From: Candidatus Bathyarchaeota archaeon
GTDB taxonomy: Archaea; Thermoproteota; Bathyarchaeia; TCS64
Assembly (NCBI GenBank): GCA_020346605.1
Contig: CP070784.1
Coordinates: 306,092-370,091 of the forward strand
Length of the DNA: 64,000 bases
Reading direction: 5' to 3'
Part shown: positions 25,469 through 33,991 of the stretch, piece after piece
Position numbering within the stretch: the first letter of the stretch is position 1
Layout: each line of letters begins with the position of its first letter
Position numbers and translations under genes: made by a program
The notes under the pieces: generated by a model
Database searches by the model: none
Told to the model about the DNA's origin: nothing
What the model saw: the letters and a program-made list of their open reading frames with translations, nothing else

Positions 25469-25492
25469 ACTTGTTTACATGTTTACAAGTAA
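25465..25492. promoter_or_regulatory. Operator-like array: three GTTTAC repeats forming a palindrome
   Basis: GTTTAC occurs three times with an exact 8-bp period (25465, 25473, 25481). The outer parts form an inverted repeat, TTACTTGT (25467-25474) and ACAAGTAA (25485-25492). The array overlaps and lies just upstream of the TATA box of the RHH gene, the position expected for a repressor site. RHH proteins commonly bind short repeats of this kind cooperatively. Confidence 0.6.
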
Positions 25493-25620
25493 TCTTATAA
25501 GAATATCGCTAGGATGATACTTCGCAAATCGATGGCGAGTTTTAGGGGTGTAATGATACGGCTAACACGATTACTAAAAGTGATACACGCCGCTCCGATA
25601 AAAAGGGTGACCCCTCATTC

Positions 25621-26217
25621 TTGCCGCGTGAGAGCAACTTCCTGAAGTATATAGAGGTATACCGCAGGTTATTATTATTAAACGAGGAAAACAACCTGGC
25701 ATCAACGCTGAAGAACATACAGGAGTTACTCTCCTTCAGCGAGAAAATATTTTCATCATCAGCGGTTGCCGAGGCGTTCCTCTACTTTTGTCTCCACGGT
25801 GCGTCGACGGCTTGGGTGCTCCAGAATGAGCTCAACCAGCCAGAGGCCACGGTCTACAGGGCCTTGAAACGCTTAAGATCTCTCAACATCGTTGTACCCG
25901 CGCTCAAGGTATCAAAGGTAAAAAAATCAAAGGGAGGTCCACGTCCCACAGTCTGGGCACTGGAGGGCGCGTCTACCAAGGAGGTGGCCAGGGCGATGAG
26001 GCTCCACTACCAGATGCTCAGCCCCAAGTTCAGGGTCGCCGAAGATGTCGCCCAGACGATACTGGAGGAGTACATCTCCAAGCGCCAGGTCTCAGAGATC
26101 TCTTACAAGGAGATCGTGATACAGGTGAAGGAGCTTCGGATCCCCTTCAGGACCCCCGACATAGCGGACCTAGCCGCCAACTACCTCCACGAAAAGGGTG
26201 TCAAGGTCTGGAGATAG
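25621..26217 (+). CDS. Winged-helix transcriptional regulator
   Basis: The 198-residue protein has a central winged helix-turn-helix (residues about 55-110: SSAVAEAFLYFCLHGASTAW, NQPEATVYRALKRLRSLNIV). The N-terminal helical region may dimerise. The C-terminal region has a KEIVIQVKELRIPFRTPDIADL segment of unknown role. The start is TTG with gggtga about 9 nt upstream. It is divergent from the RHH/DUF99 operon. The target is unknown. Confidence 0.7.
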   Translation: MPRESNFLKYIEVYRRLLLLNEENNLASTLKNIQELLSFSEKIFSSSAVAEAFLYFCLHGASTAWVLQNELNQPEATVYRALKRLRSLNIVVPALKVSKVKKSKGGPRPTVWALEGASTKEVARAMRLHYQMLSPKFRVAEDVAQTILEEYISKRQVSEISYKEIVIQVKELRIPFRTPDIADLAANYLHEKGVKVWR

Positions 26218-26229
26218 AACCCCAAGGGG

Positions 26230-27234
26230 TCAAAGGCTGTAATGCAGCACGCCCTTCCTGCTCTCCTCGTGTATTTCGCCGTTGTTCCTCATGAAGACTA
26301 GATGTGCTAAACACTCCGCCGCTGCCATCCGCTTAGTCCAGAAATCCATCCTGGGCCATGGACGGCTGTCCCATGAGACCTTTGAAGAGATCTCGTAGAC
26401 CGTCCCGGCGCCTCCGCGCATCGCTTCCTTCATCTCCTCGCACCTCATCTTGTGGTGGATTTTCAGCTCCGAGATCCTGCCATCCAAGTCATCGAAGGAG
26501 TGCTCGTGGGCAGGATAAACCGTCTTCACGGGGAGCCCATGTATCTTGTCCAAAGCCTGCAGGTATTCCCTCAAGGGGTCACCTCCCCAAGGGTCGTGGA
26601 GGCTTATGTGGGGGGTGATCTTCGGCAACACATGGTCCCCGGAGAAGAGAATGTGCCTCTTCTCATCGTGGAGGCAGATATGCTCCTGGGCGTGGCCGGG
26701 TGTCAGGTGGACCCTTATTTCCTCACCCTCCAGCGAGAGCAGGTCTCCGTCCTCGACCGTCTCATCTATCTCGAAGACTGAACGCTTGCGCCTGACCCTG
26801 TCTCCGAAGCCGCTGAGGAAATTCATGTATGAGCCGCCTCCGAGGAGCCTTAGCTCATTCTTTGTCTCCTCGAATATCCGACCTCCATCCTCAAGCCTTT
26901 CACGCTGGATCTCGACGGCTCTCCTGTGAGCGACGATCTTGGCCCCGGAGATGCGTCGGATCTGCTCCATGAGCCCGATGTGGTCTCCATGGAGGTGGGT
27001 GACGACGAGGTGCCTGATCTCTGATAACTCAATACCGGCGCGCCTCAATTGTCTTGAGAGCGATTCCAAGGCCTCCCTGGTCCCAACTCCAGTGTCGATT
27101 AGCGTCGCGGCATCTCTCAGAAGGTAACTGTACGTGTAGCCGAGGGGGTTGTACCTCATTGGGACTTCGAGCTGGTAGACGCCGTCCGAGATCTCCCGCA
27201 TCTCCAAGTCACTCTGGGTAAGGGCGGCCTCCAA
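26230..27234 (-). CDS. Metallo-beta-lactamase-fold hydrolase
   Basis: This is a metal-dependent hydrolase with the HxHxDH motif in LVVTHLHGDHIGL, then LTPGHAQEHICL, FSGDHVLPK and YPAHEHSF. The C-terminal 90 residues resemble the winged-helix tail of LACTB2-like MBL proteins, a group including thioesterase- or nuclease-like hydrolases; the substrate is unknown. The first codon of the frame is TTG at 27234, and an ATG at 27201 (MREISDGVYQLEV) is an equally plausible start. Confidence 0.85.
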   Translation of the reverse strand: MEAALTQSDLEMREISDGVYQLEVPMRYNPLGYTYSYLLRDAATLIDTGVGTREALESLSRQLRRAGIELSEIRHLVVTHLHGDHIGLMEQIRRISGAKIVAHRRAVEIQRERLEDGGRIFEETKNELRLLGGGSYMNFLSGFGDRVRRKRSVFEIDETVEDGDLLSLEGEEIRVHLTPGHAQEHICLHDEKRHILFSGDHVLPKITPHISLHDPWGGDPLREYLQALDKIHGLPVKTVYPAHEHSFDDLDGRISELKIHHKMRCEEMKEAMRGGAGTVYEISSKVSWDSRPWPRMDFWTKRMAAAECLAHLVFMRNNGEIHEESRKGVLHYSL

Positions 27235-27285
27235 GGTTTTAGGGCTTCTGGTCCATGGCTTTCTGCCACGGGCTCTCGCATGAGT

Positions 27286-27295
27286 AGATTTAAGA
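27286..27295 (+). promoter_or_regulatory. TATA-like box of the MFS gene
   Basis: The sequence agatttaaga lies about 32 bp before the ATG at 27322. It lies inside the longer open frame that begins at 27280, which argues that the longer start is not used. Confidence 0.4.
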
Positions 27296-27321
27296 ATGAG
27301 TTGGCGTTGAGTAACGGGATT

Positions 27322-28632
27322 ATGGTCGTAGCCGAGCAGAAGGGGCAGTCGCCTTTCTGGTTCCTAACAGGGAACATCCGAGTGCTGGTCGCCTGCCGGG
27401 TCCTGTGGAGCTTCTCCACCAGCATCGTCTATCCCTTCTTCAGCCTCTACATCATCGCCCTCGGTGGGACCCCTGCACAAGTCGGCCTCATCAACTCCCT
27501 GGGCATCATCTCGGGGATGTTCCTCTACCCCGTCGGTGGCTACATCGCGGACAGGATGGGGAGGGTGAAGCTCATCGGGTACTCCACCTACCTCTACGCG
27601 CTGTGCCACCTCCCCTTCGTCTTCGCCACAAACTGGCAGGCCGTTGCCCTCGGCCAGTTCCTCAGCCACCTGTTCCTCTTCTACACGCCAGCAATGAACG
27701 CACTCCAAGCCGACTCTTTGCCACCTGGAATAAGGGGAAGGGGATTCGCCACAATAAGGGTCGTCCCAGGAGCCGTCAGGATCATCGCCCCCATCGTGGG
27801 GGGCTGGATCATAGCGAGCTACGGGGGTGGCGATGCAGGGATGGTCCAGGCTGTTCGCCTCTGCTGGGGGATCGCGTTCGTCACGGGCCTCGTCATCGCC
27901 ACCATCAGGCTGAAGTTCCTGAAGGAGACGATCGAGGAGGACACGGTGACCGAGAGCATCTCCCTGGGGAGCTTGCCCCGGATCATAAAGGAGTCGTACT
28001 CCGACATCCTAGGGTCGCTGAAGTGGATGGATAGCTCCCTCCGAGGGATAGTCGTCATAGAGGTCATCGCTTCACTCTTCATCGCCGGCACCGCCCCCTT
28101 CTGGGTGGTTTACGCCAAGAACGTTATAGGGCTCACACCGCAGCAGTGGGGAACCGTTCTCTCGATCTCCGGCCTCCTCGGGATAGTGATGGCCTTCCCG
28201 CAGGGGGTGCTGGTGGACAAGCTGGGGCCCCGTCGCATGATACTGATCTCCATGGGCTTGGCGCCTCCGGTCATCTACCTCTTCCTGCACGCCGGTGGCT
28301 TCTACGGCGTCATCGCCATAATGTGCGCGATGTCTCTCATCAACGGGCTGCTCATGCCGGCTTTCTCCACCATAATCGCTAACCTGATACCCAGGAACAG
28401 GCGCGGCCGGCTTTACTCCCTCATCGGTGAGCGCGGAGTCATGTTCAGCTACGGCAACTTCTGGGGCGGCGGCTTCCTCCTCTTCCCCGCGGCGGCGGTG
28501 GGGTCTTACATCGGCGGCCACATCTACCAGATGAACAACACCTACCCGTGGATCATACTGCCTCTCGCGATGGTGGTCAACTTCGTGCTAGCGGTCAGAT
28601 TCATCAAGGAGCCCGAGAGGGCCGAGAACTGA
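27322..28632 (+). CDS. Major facilitator superfamily transporter
   Basis: The protein of about 436 residues has roughly 12 transmembrane helices. The loop between helices 2 and 3 carries the MFS signature (GGYIADRMGRVKLIG), repeated in the second half (GVLVDKLGPRRM). The transported substrate cannot be read from sequence; drug, sugar or metabolite export are all possible. I prefer the ATG at 27322 because a TATA-like box lies 32 bp upstream; the frame is open to an ATG at 27280. It is divergent from the MBL hydrolase gene. Confidence 0.85.
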   Translation: MVVAEQKGQSPFWFLTGNIRVLVACRVLWSFSTSIVYPFFSLYIIALGGTPAQVGLINSLGIISGMFLYPVGGYIADRMGRVKLIGYSTYLYALCHLPFVFATNWQAVALGQFLSHLFLFYTPAMNALQADSLPPGIRGRGFATIRVVPGAVRIIAPIVGGWIIASYGGGDAGMVQAVRLCWGIAFVTGLVIATIRLKFLKETIEEDTVTESISLGSLPRIIKESYSDILGSLKWMDSSLRGIVVIEVIASLFIAGTAPFWVVYAKNVIGLTPQQWGTVLSISGLLGIVMAFPQGVLVDKLGPRRMILISMGLAPPVIYLFLHAGGFYGVIAIMCAMSLINGLLMPAFSTIIANLIPRNRRGRLYSLIGERGVMFSYGNFWGGGFLLFPAAAVGSYIGGHIYQMNNTYPWIILPLAMVVNFVLAVRFIKEPERAEN

Positions 28633-28670
28633 AGCGATCATATATACGCGAATCATAGCATCCCGATTGG

Positions 28671-29522
28671 TTACCGCGTGTTACCTCTCGATCTCCTTCT
28701 TGCTTCCTGGTGGGCCAGCCTAAGGGGCTCGGGGAGGCGTCCTTCTAGCGTCATCTTCCTGACGATATCGATACTTGTCTCGAGCGATATCCTATGGCCC
28801 GTCGACACGAAGATCGATGAGCGACCCTTTCTGCTGATTCTGGTGCTAACTTCCTTCTCCTCTGATATGATCGGAGTCCAACCATCTTTTTCGGGCCCAA
28901 GATCGCCCACCAGCCGTCTCCCAGCGACCCCGATGGTCGGCATATCTAGCTTCAGTCCAACGCAGGAGGCGAGTCCACAGCCCCTTGGATGGGCGACGCC
29001 GTGGCCATTCACGATGAGGACGTCGAAACCGGATGTCTTCTCGGCCGCTCCCACGATGACGGGGGCTTCCCTGAACATCAGGTATCCCGGGATGTACGGG
29101 AAACGGACCCTTGCAGATTCGAAGGAGGTCTCCCGGACATCGAGGTCGCCGTCCACCACGACGCAGGCTGCAGTTGCATCGCTACCCCTGTAGGAGGCGT
29201 CTGCCCCGGCATAGAGCTCAAGCTCACCGAAGGAGTCTTCTGTGACGATCTTCTTGGCCACTCTCTTCTGTATCTCTCTGAGTTTCCTGAGGGGTTCATC
29301 GGTGGTGAAATCATTGAAGATCGTAGCACCCAAATGCGGGTCATCGACCACCTTCTGTGCGTGTTGTGCGAGCTCTTCTTCCCCGAGCATCCCTGTGACT
29401 GTCGGGGCTGCATGCCGGTCGCCTAGAGCCCTCGCCAGTTCGAGGCTCGTGGTGGCCATATCGTCAGGTACCTGTTCCAAAAGAGCTTTCAGAGCCTCGT
29501 AGAGGTCGACGGCCGGTGTCAT
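28671..29522 (-). CDS. nfi: Endonuclease V with an N-terminal alkyltransferase-like extension
   Basis: Residues about 80-270 are a complete endonuclease V, which cleaves next to deoxyinosine (and in some lineages inosine in RNA): YAGADASYRG, FPYIPGYLMFREAP, DVLIVNGHGVAHPRGCGLASCVG and PTIGVAGRR. The first 75 residues are additional. VDLYEALKALLEQVPDD and TSLELARALGDRHAAPTV resemble the DNA-binding helix-turn-helix of O6-alkylguanine transferases, but there is no PCHR active-site cysteine. AGT-EndoV fusions are known in some archaea (Ferroplasma). The gene follows CysRS with a 43-bp gap. Confidence 0.9.
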   Translation of the reverse strand: MTPAVDLYEALKALLEQVPDDMATTSLELARALGDRHAAPTVTGMLGEEELAQHAQKVVDDPHLGATIFNDFTTDEPLRKLREIQKRVAKKIVTEDSFGELELYAGADASYRGSDATAACVVVDGDLDVRETSFESARVRFPYIPGYLMFREAPVIVGAAEKTSGFDVLIVNGHGVAHPRGCGLASCVGLKLDMPTIGVAGRRLVGDLGPEKDGWTPIISEEKEVSTRISRKGRSSIFVSTGHRISLETSIDIVRKMTLEGRLPEPLRLAHQEARRRSRGNTR

Positions 29523-29565
29523 CGATAAAAAAAGGGTGGTAGAGGTAAATGTGGTTTGGCCTGGT

Positions 29566-31020
29566 TCACGGGTTATCTATCTTCCACTTTGTGCCTTCGC
29601 TGGTGTCGGATAGTGTGACCCCAATGCGGGCCAGGTCGTCCCTGATCTTGTCGGATAGTTGGTACTGCTTCTCCGAGCGTAATTGGTCCCTCACGTCCGC
29701 GAGGATGCTCAGGACATCTTCTGTGAGTTCGTTGGCTGCAGTGGTCCTTTGCTCGAAGAGCCCCAGAGCGTTCAGGAGGCCGCGGTATGTGGAGGCCGCC
29801 TTCAGCATGACGCCCTTGTTGGGCGCGCCCGAGATGTACTCGTTGATGGCCCTGGACATGGCGTGGAGGGCGTCGATGGCCCCGTGGGTGTCCAGGTCGT
29901 CGTCCATGGAGTCCTCGAAGCCATTCCTGTGCCTGTATACCGCCTCGATGAAGGACTCCTCCGTCTCGGCGTAGTCCAAGTTCACGTCGGGGCCCTTGAG
30001 CGCGTCGTCTATCAGGTCCAGTGTGTTCCCCAGCCTCGCAACAGAGTTCTCAGCGATCTTCATTGACTCGTCCGTGTAGTCCAGCGGTCTCCTGTAGTGG
30101 ACGGAGAGGTAGAAATATCGGAGCGCTTCCCTGCTGTAATTTGAGAGCACCTCGTCGAAGGAGACGTAGTTGCCCAGGCTCTTGGACATCTTCCTGCCGT
30201 TCATCATCAGGAACCGGGCGTGGAGCCAGTACATGACGAACTGCTTCTCGGTGAGGCTCTCGGACTGAGCTATCTCATTCTCGTGATGAGGAAAGGTAAG
30301 GTCCTCGCCGCCCGCGTGGATGTCGATGGTGTCGCCCATCAAGCAGCGGTTCATCACGCTGCACTCTATGTGCCAACCGGGACGACCCTTGCCCCAAGGA
30401 GACTCGTAGTAGATCCTCCTATCCAACTCGTCCTTGGTCGCGAACTTCCAGACAGCGAAGTCGTTCGCCGCCTCCTTGTCGTATTCGTCGTCCGCCATCC
30501 TCTCTGTGGACTCCACTTTGGAGGTGTCGACGCCGCTGAGCTTCCCGTAGTTGGGGAACTTATCGATGTCGAAGTAGACGCCGTCGCTGGCGACGTAGGC
30601 TACTCCCTTGTCCAGAAGGGCCTGGACGAACTCGATCATCTGAGGGACGTACTCCGTCGCTACGGGGTAGACCGTGGCCCTCCTGATGTTGAGCCGGTCG
30701 AGCCCCCTCAGGAACGACGCGGTGTAGCGGTCCGTGAGCTCCTTCAGGGGGATCCCCTCCTTCCCTGAGTCCCGGATCGTCTTGTCCTCGATGTCTGTGA
30801 TGTTCATCACGTGGAACACGTCGTACCCCCGGTACTCCAGCCACCGGCGCAGTATGTCTCCCACTGTGAATGTGCGGAAGTTCCCAATGTGCGGGTGGCT
30901 GTAGACGGTGGGGCCACAGACGTAGAGCTTCGCCCTCCCCTCCTCTAAAGGTTCGAACGGCCTCTTGGATCGTGTCAGGGTGTCGTACAACATCAAGCCC
31001 GACGGCTTATCCGTGGTCAC
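29566..31020 (-). CDS. cysS: Cysteinyl-tRNA synthetase
   Basis: This class I aminoacyl-tRNA synthetase charges tRNA-Cys. The 484-residue protein has the HIGH-type motif ([11 protein letters not shown]), zinc-ligand cysteines ([20 protein letters not shown]), the KMSKS loop ([12 protein letters not shown]) and the usual C-terminal DALR-type helices. The start is GTG at 31020, with a strong ggaggt 10 nt upstream. The leader of about 120 nt contains a perfect inverted repeat at 31113-31131. Confidence 0.95.
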   Translation of the reverse strand: MTTDKPSGLMLYDTLTRSKRPFEPLEEGRAKLYVCGPTVYSHPHIGNFRTFTVGDILRRWLEYRGYDVFHVMNITDIEDKTIRDSGKEGIPLKELTDRYTASFLRGLDRLNIRRATVYPVATEYVPQMIEFVQALLDKGVAYVASDGVYFDIDKFPNYGKLSGVDTSKVESTERMADDEYDKEAANDFAVWKFATKDELDRRIYYESPWGKGRPGWHIECSVMNRCLMGDTIDIHAGGEDLTFPHHENEIAQSESLTEKQFVMYWLHARFLMMNGRKMSKSLGNYVSFDEVLSNYSREALRYFYLSVHYRRPLDYTDESMKIAENSVARLGNTLDLIDDALKGPDVNLDYAETEESFIEAVYRHRNGFEDSMDDDLDTHGAIDALHAMSRAINEYISGAPNKGVMLKAASTYRGLLNALGLFEQRTTAANELTEDVLSILADVRDQLRSEKQYQLSDKIRDDLARIGVTLSDTSEGTKWKIDNP

Positions 31021-31112
31021 TTCTGGACTTACCTCCTTTTCCCATAGAATCCACTAGGACGCGCAGCGAGACTACGTTCAGGCTAGAACTGACGTACACA
31101 ATAGTCTCAATC

Positions 31113-31131
31113 TTCCTAGCTGTTCTAGGAA
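31113..31131. promoter_or_regulatory. Inverted repeat in the cysS leader
   Basis: TTCCTAG and CTAGGAA form perfect 7-bp arms around a 5-nt loop (ctgtt). The element lies between a TATA-like box near 31150 (minus strand, catttaaatt) and the cysS start at 31020. It could be a regulator site or a small hairpin in the 5' leader. Confidence 0.45.
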
Positions 31132-31175
31132 AAAGAGGTTCTGGAATTTAAATGTAGGGGTGTCACCCCGAGGAG

Positions 31176-31796
31176 CTACTCTAACCTCTCCGCGAGCCGC
31201 TTGACGGACTCGTCGAGCCTTCGCCGCCCCGCCTCGGCAGTTATCTCGCTCCTGGTGCGCTCGATGACGCCTCTCGCTATGTCCATCTTGCGCCTCAGCC
31301 CCTTCAGCATCGGGGCCTCCTCCATGGAGACGAGGCTCAGGTAGATACTCTCCATCGTCTCCAGCCGGGCCTCAGCGAGCTCCATGTCTCCGACCCGCAG
31401 CGCGTCGAGAGCTTGGCGCCGGAGTTCCCCCGGGACGTCCCCCAGCCCCATGATGTAGACATGGATCGGTACCCCCACCTCCTCGGGGCTCGGGAAGGAG
31501 CCAGAGAAGGTAAGTGAGTGTATGATGCGCGCCTCGGAGTACTCCTCGCTCGCAGCGTTCACCTGTTCGAACCTGCCCAGATCCGGGTAATCCTCGACGA
31601 TGATCGACACCTCCTCGAGAAACTTCTTGGCCTCGTCCAGCCTCCCCTCCGCGTCTCCCAGGGCTCCGTTGTGGGTCCTTATGATCGCCTGCTTGGAGAG
31701 CACACGCGCCCTCCTGGCCTTGTCCATGACGTCGTCGATGGCAGCCTCCCGTACCCTGAGCTCATCGGCTGCCCGCCTGACCAGCTCCTCGAGCAT
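31176..31796 (-). CDS. Translin family protein
   Basis: The 206-residue all-helical protein matches archaeal translin: EEYSEARIIHSLTFSG, PIHVYIMGLGDVPGELRR, and AEARLETMESIYLSLVSMEE. Translin is an octameric nucleic-acid-binding protein; with TRAX it forms the C3PO RNase in animals. Archaeal homologues bind RNA and some are RNases. It lies 11 bp after the threonine dehydratase gene on the same strand, so the two are likely cotranscribed. Confidence 0.85.
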   Translation of the reverse strand: MLEELVRRAADELRVREAAIDDVMDKARRARVLSKQAIIRTHNGALGDAEGRLDEAKKFLEEVSIIVEDYPDLGRFEQVNAASEEYSEARIIHSLTFSGSFPSPEEVGVPIHVYIMGLGDVPGELRRQALDALRVGDMELAEARLETMESIYLSLVSMEEAPMLKGLRRKMDIARGVIERTRSEITAEAGRRRLDESVKRLAERLE

Positions 31797-31807
31797 CCGA
31801 CAGTCCC

Positions 31808-32764
31808 CTACAGGATCTCCCTCAGCATCTCGGCGGTGATGTTCCCACCGCTGAGGACGAATACCACCTTCTTCCCCTTCAGCCGGTCCTTGATCTTGAT
31901 CCCCGCCGCGAGGGAGGCGGCGCCTGCGGCCTCTGCGACAGTGTGAGCCTTCTCGACGTAGAGCCGTATGGCGTTCCTGAGCTCGTCTTCTGAGACGAGC
32001 ACGAAGTCGTCGAGAAGGTTCCGCATGATGTCGACGGGCAGCCGGAAGCCCCCCCGCAGCGCAAGACCGTCCGCGATGGTGGAAGCCGAGTCCGTGGTGA
32101 CCAGGTCGCCGCTCTTCCAGCTCAGGTACGTGCCCGGGGCGTTCTCCGCCTGCACACCGATGACCTGGATGTCGGCGGACGCCGCTTTCATGACGATCGC
32201 GACGCCCGACGCCTGAGTGCCCGCGGCCACCGGCGCGATCACCACGTCGACCTCAGGGAGGTCCTCAAGGATCTCGAGGCCTATGGTCCCGACGCCCGCT
32301 ATGAGCAAGGGCTCGTTGCCGCTGTGGATGTATCTCAGCCCCTTCTCCTCCGCGAGCCTCTCCGCGTTCTCCTTGGCGTCGTCGTACTCCTTCCCCCACT
32401 CGACGATCTCAGCCCCGAACCTCTTGATGGCAGCGACCTTGTCGGGGTTCGCCCCGTCGGGGACGCAGATGACGGCCTTCACCCCGAAGAGCCTGCTCGC
32501 GTAGGCTATGGACTGGCCGTGGTTCCCCGTGGAGACGGCGATGACGCCCCTCTCCTTCTCCTCGGCGCTGAGCTGGGAGACTAAATTTATTCCCCCCCTT
32601 ACCTTGAAGGCTCCGGTGGGGAGCATGTTTTCGTGCTTGACGTAGACCTCGCAGCCCAGCAGCTCGGAGAGGCTGGGGTATTGGAGCAGCGGGGTCTTTT
32701 CGAGGTACGGGGCGATCAAATTCTTTGCTCTGAGGACGTCCTTGAAAGTTGGTCTTCGGTACAT
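31808..32764 (-). CDS. Threonine/serine dehydratase (PLP-dependent)
   Basis: This fold type II PLP enzyme deaminates threonine (or serine) to the 2-keto acid. GAFKVRGG contains the Schiff-base lysine, AVSTGNHGQSIAYA is the substrate/PLP loop, and VVIAPVAAGTQASG replaces the usual glycine-rich phosphate loop. At 318 residues it lacks the C-terminal ACT domain, so it resembles catabolic TdcB rather than allosteric IlvA. The central change from GGGG to AAGT is unusual and may affect PLP phosphate binding. Serine racemase-like activity cannot be excluded. Confidence 0.85.
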   Translation of the reverse strand: MYRRPTFKDVLRAKNLIAPYLEKTPLLQYPSLSELLGCEVYVKHENMLPTGAFKVRGGINLVSQLSAEEKERGVIAVSTGNHGQSIAYASRLFGVKAVICVPDGANPDKVAAIKRFGAEIVEWGKEYDDAKENAERLAEEKGLRYIHSGNEPLLIAGVGTIGLEILEDLPEVDVVIAPVAAGTQASGVAIVMKAASADIQVIGVQAENAPGTYLSWKSGDLVTTDSASTIADGLALRGGFRLPVDIMRNLLDDFVLVSEDELRNAIRLYVEKAHTVAEAAGAASLAAGIKIKDRLKGKKVVFVLSGGNITAEMLREIL

Positions 32765-32875
32765 TACAATGAATTATCCTGCGAACGTGCTTATATCTGT
32801 GGGTGGACGATGGATCCCAATCCGATGGGCGACCACGGAAAAGGCTCTAATTCGGGCTCACTTGGCAGATGAGAG

Positions 32876-33433
32876 CTAAACGCTGTACTTGTCTATGTAG
32901 GCGTACTTCTCGAAGAGGAGCCTCTCGGGCCTCGCTTTCTCCACCTCCTTCTGCTGGTCGGTGAGCTTGTCGTGGAGCGTCTCAGAGTGCACGCCGACGT
33001 TGACCAGGGTTATCACCTGCATCTCCTTGGGGATGCCGAGGATCGCCCTGACCTTCCTCGGGCTGTATCCAGCCACCGGGTGGGCCACGAGCCCAAGTTC
33101 GGTGGCCCTCAATATCAGGAACGCCGTCGCCATGCCGACGTCGAACTGGTGGTAGACGCGGTCCCTGATCTGGCAGTCGTCCTCTGCTCGGCTGAACACA
33201 GCGATGATCATGGAGGCGTCCTGGATCCACTCGTTGCCCTTGGAGAGGGCCCCATGCATCTCCCGGAGGACCTCGGGGTCCCTGACGAAGACGAACCTCC
33301 ACGGCTGGCTGTTGAAGCACGACGGGGCGAGCCCCGCGCTCCTTGCGAGGTCCCGGATCAGCTCGTCGGTGATCTCCACGGGATCCAGCGACCTGTAAGC
33401 CCTCCTGTTCTCGATCGCCTCGAAGACGTTCAT
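32876..33433 (-). CDS. Nitroreductase-family FMN oxidoreductase
   Basis: The 185-residue protein belongs to the FMN-binding nitroreductase family: NRRAYRSLDP at the N-terminus, LAPSCFNSQPWRFVFVRD for FMN binding, and GYSPRKVRAILGIPKEM toward the C-terminus. The electron acceptor is unknown. Its start overlaps the end of the peroxiredoxin gene by 4 bp, so the two form an operon with a likely redox-protection role. Confidence 0.88.
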   Translation of the reverse strand: MNVFEAIENRRAYRSLDPVEITDELIRDLARSAGLAPSCFNSQPWRFVFVRDPEVLREMHGALSKGNEWIQDASMIIAVFSRAEDDCQIRDRVYHQFDVGMATAFLILRATELGLVAHPVAGYSPRKVRAILGIPKEMQVITLVNVGVHSETLHDKLTDQQKEVEKARPERLLFEKYAYIDKYSV

Positions 33434-33927
33434 CGACCCTTCAGCTCTGCGAGCTTCTGCTTAACCGCTTCAACGTGGTTGGCGACCCTGACATTCCTCC
33501 AGGCGTGTGCCAGCTTCCCCTCTGGGTCCACGAGGAAGGTGCTCCTGACGACTCCGTGGAACTCCCTGCCGTACATCTTCTTGAGCTGCCAGACGCCGTA
33601 CTCCTCGAGGACGCCGTGCTCTGGGTCGCTCAGAAGGGTGATCGTCAGCCCGTGCTTCTGGCAGAAGCCCTTGTGGCTCCTCACCGAGTCAGGGCTGACG
33701 CCGAGCACCACGGCGCCCATCTCCTGGAACGCCTCCTTGTTCGCGGTAAAGTCCAGGGCCTCCAGGGTGCAGCCCTTGGTGTTGTCCCTAGGGTAGAAGT
33801 AGAGGACAACCCACTTCCCTACGTGATCCTTCATGCAGACCTCCTCACCGTCCTGATCGGGCAGGCAGAAACCTGGAGCGACGTCACCGACGCTCAGCAC
33901 ACTTTCAGGCAAAGTAGAAACACCCAT
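33430..33927 (-). CDS. Peroxiredoxin, Bcp/AhpC type
   Basis: This thiol peroxidase reduces hydroperoxides. YPRDNTKGCTLEALDF contains the peroxidatic Cys in the TxxC context, and VVRSTFLVDPEGK holds the conserved Arg. The resolving Cys that Bcp proteins usually have five residues after the peroxidatic Cys is replaced by Leu, so this is probably a one-Cys type or uses another cysteine (Cys near SHKGFCQKHG). It is the first gene of a pair with the nitroreductase, with a TATA box 24 bp upstream. Confidence 0.9.
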   Translation of the reverse strand: MGVSTLPESVLSVGDVAPGFCLPDQDGEEVCMKDHVGKWVVLYFYPRDNTKGCTLEALDFTANKEAFQEMGAVVLGVSPDSVRSHKGFCQKHGLTITLLSDPEHGVLEEYGVWQLKKMYGREFHGVVRSTFLVDPEGKLAHAWRNVRVANHVEAVKQKLAELKGR

Positions 33928-33946
33928 GGATTCCTTAGGGACTGAT

Positions 33947-33956
33947 CTATTTAAAC
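33947..33956 (-). promoter_or_regulatory. TATA box of the peroxiredoxin-nitroreductase operon
   Basis: On the minus strand the sequence reads gtttaaatag, centred 24 bp before the ATG at 33927, the spacing of a leaderless archaeal transcript. Confidence 0.6.
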
Positions 33957-33991
33957 AGAAATGTGCTGGACTCCTGGGGAGGGTGTGGGGG

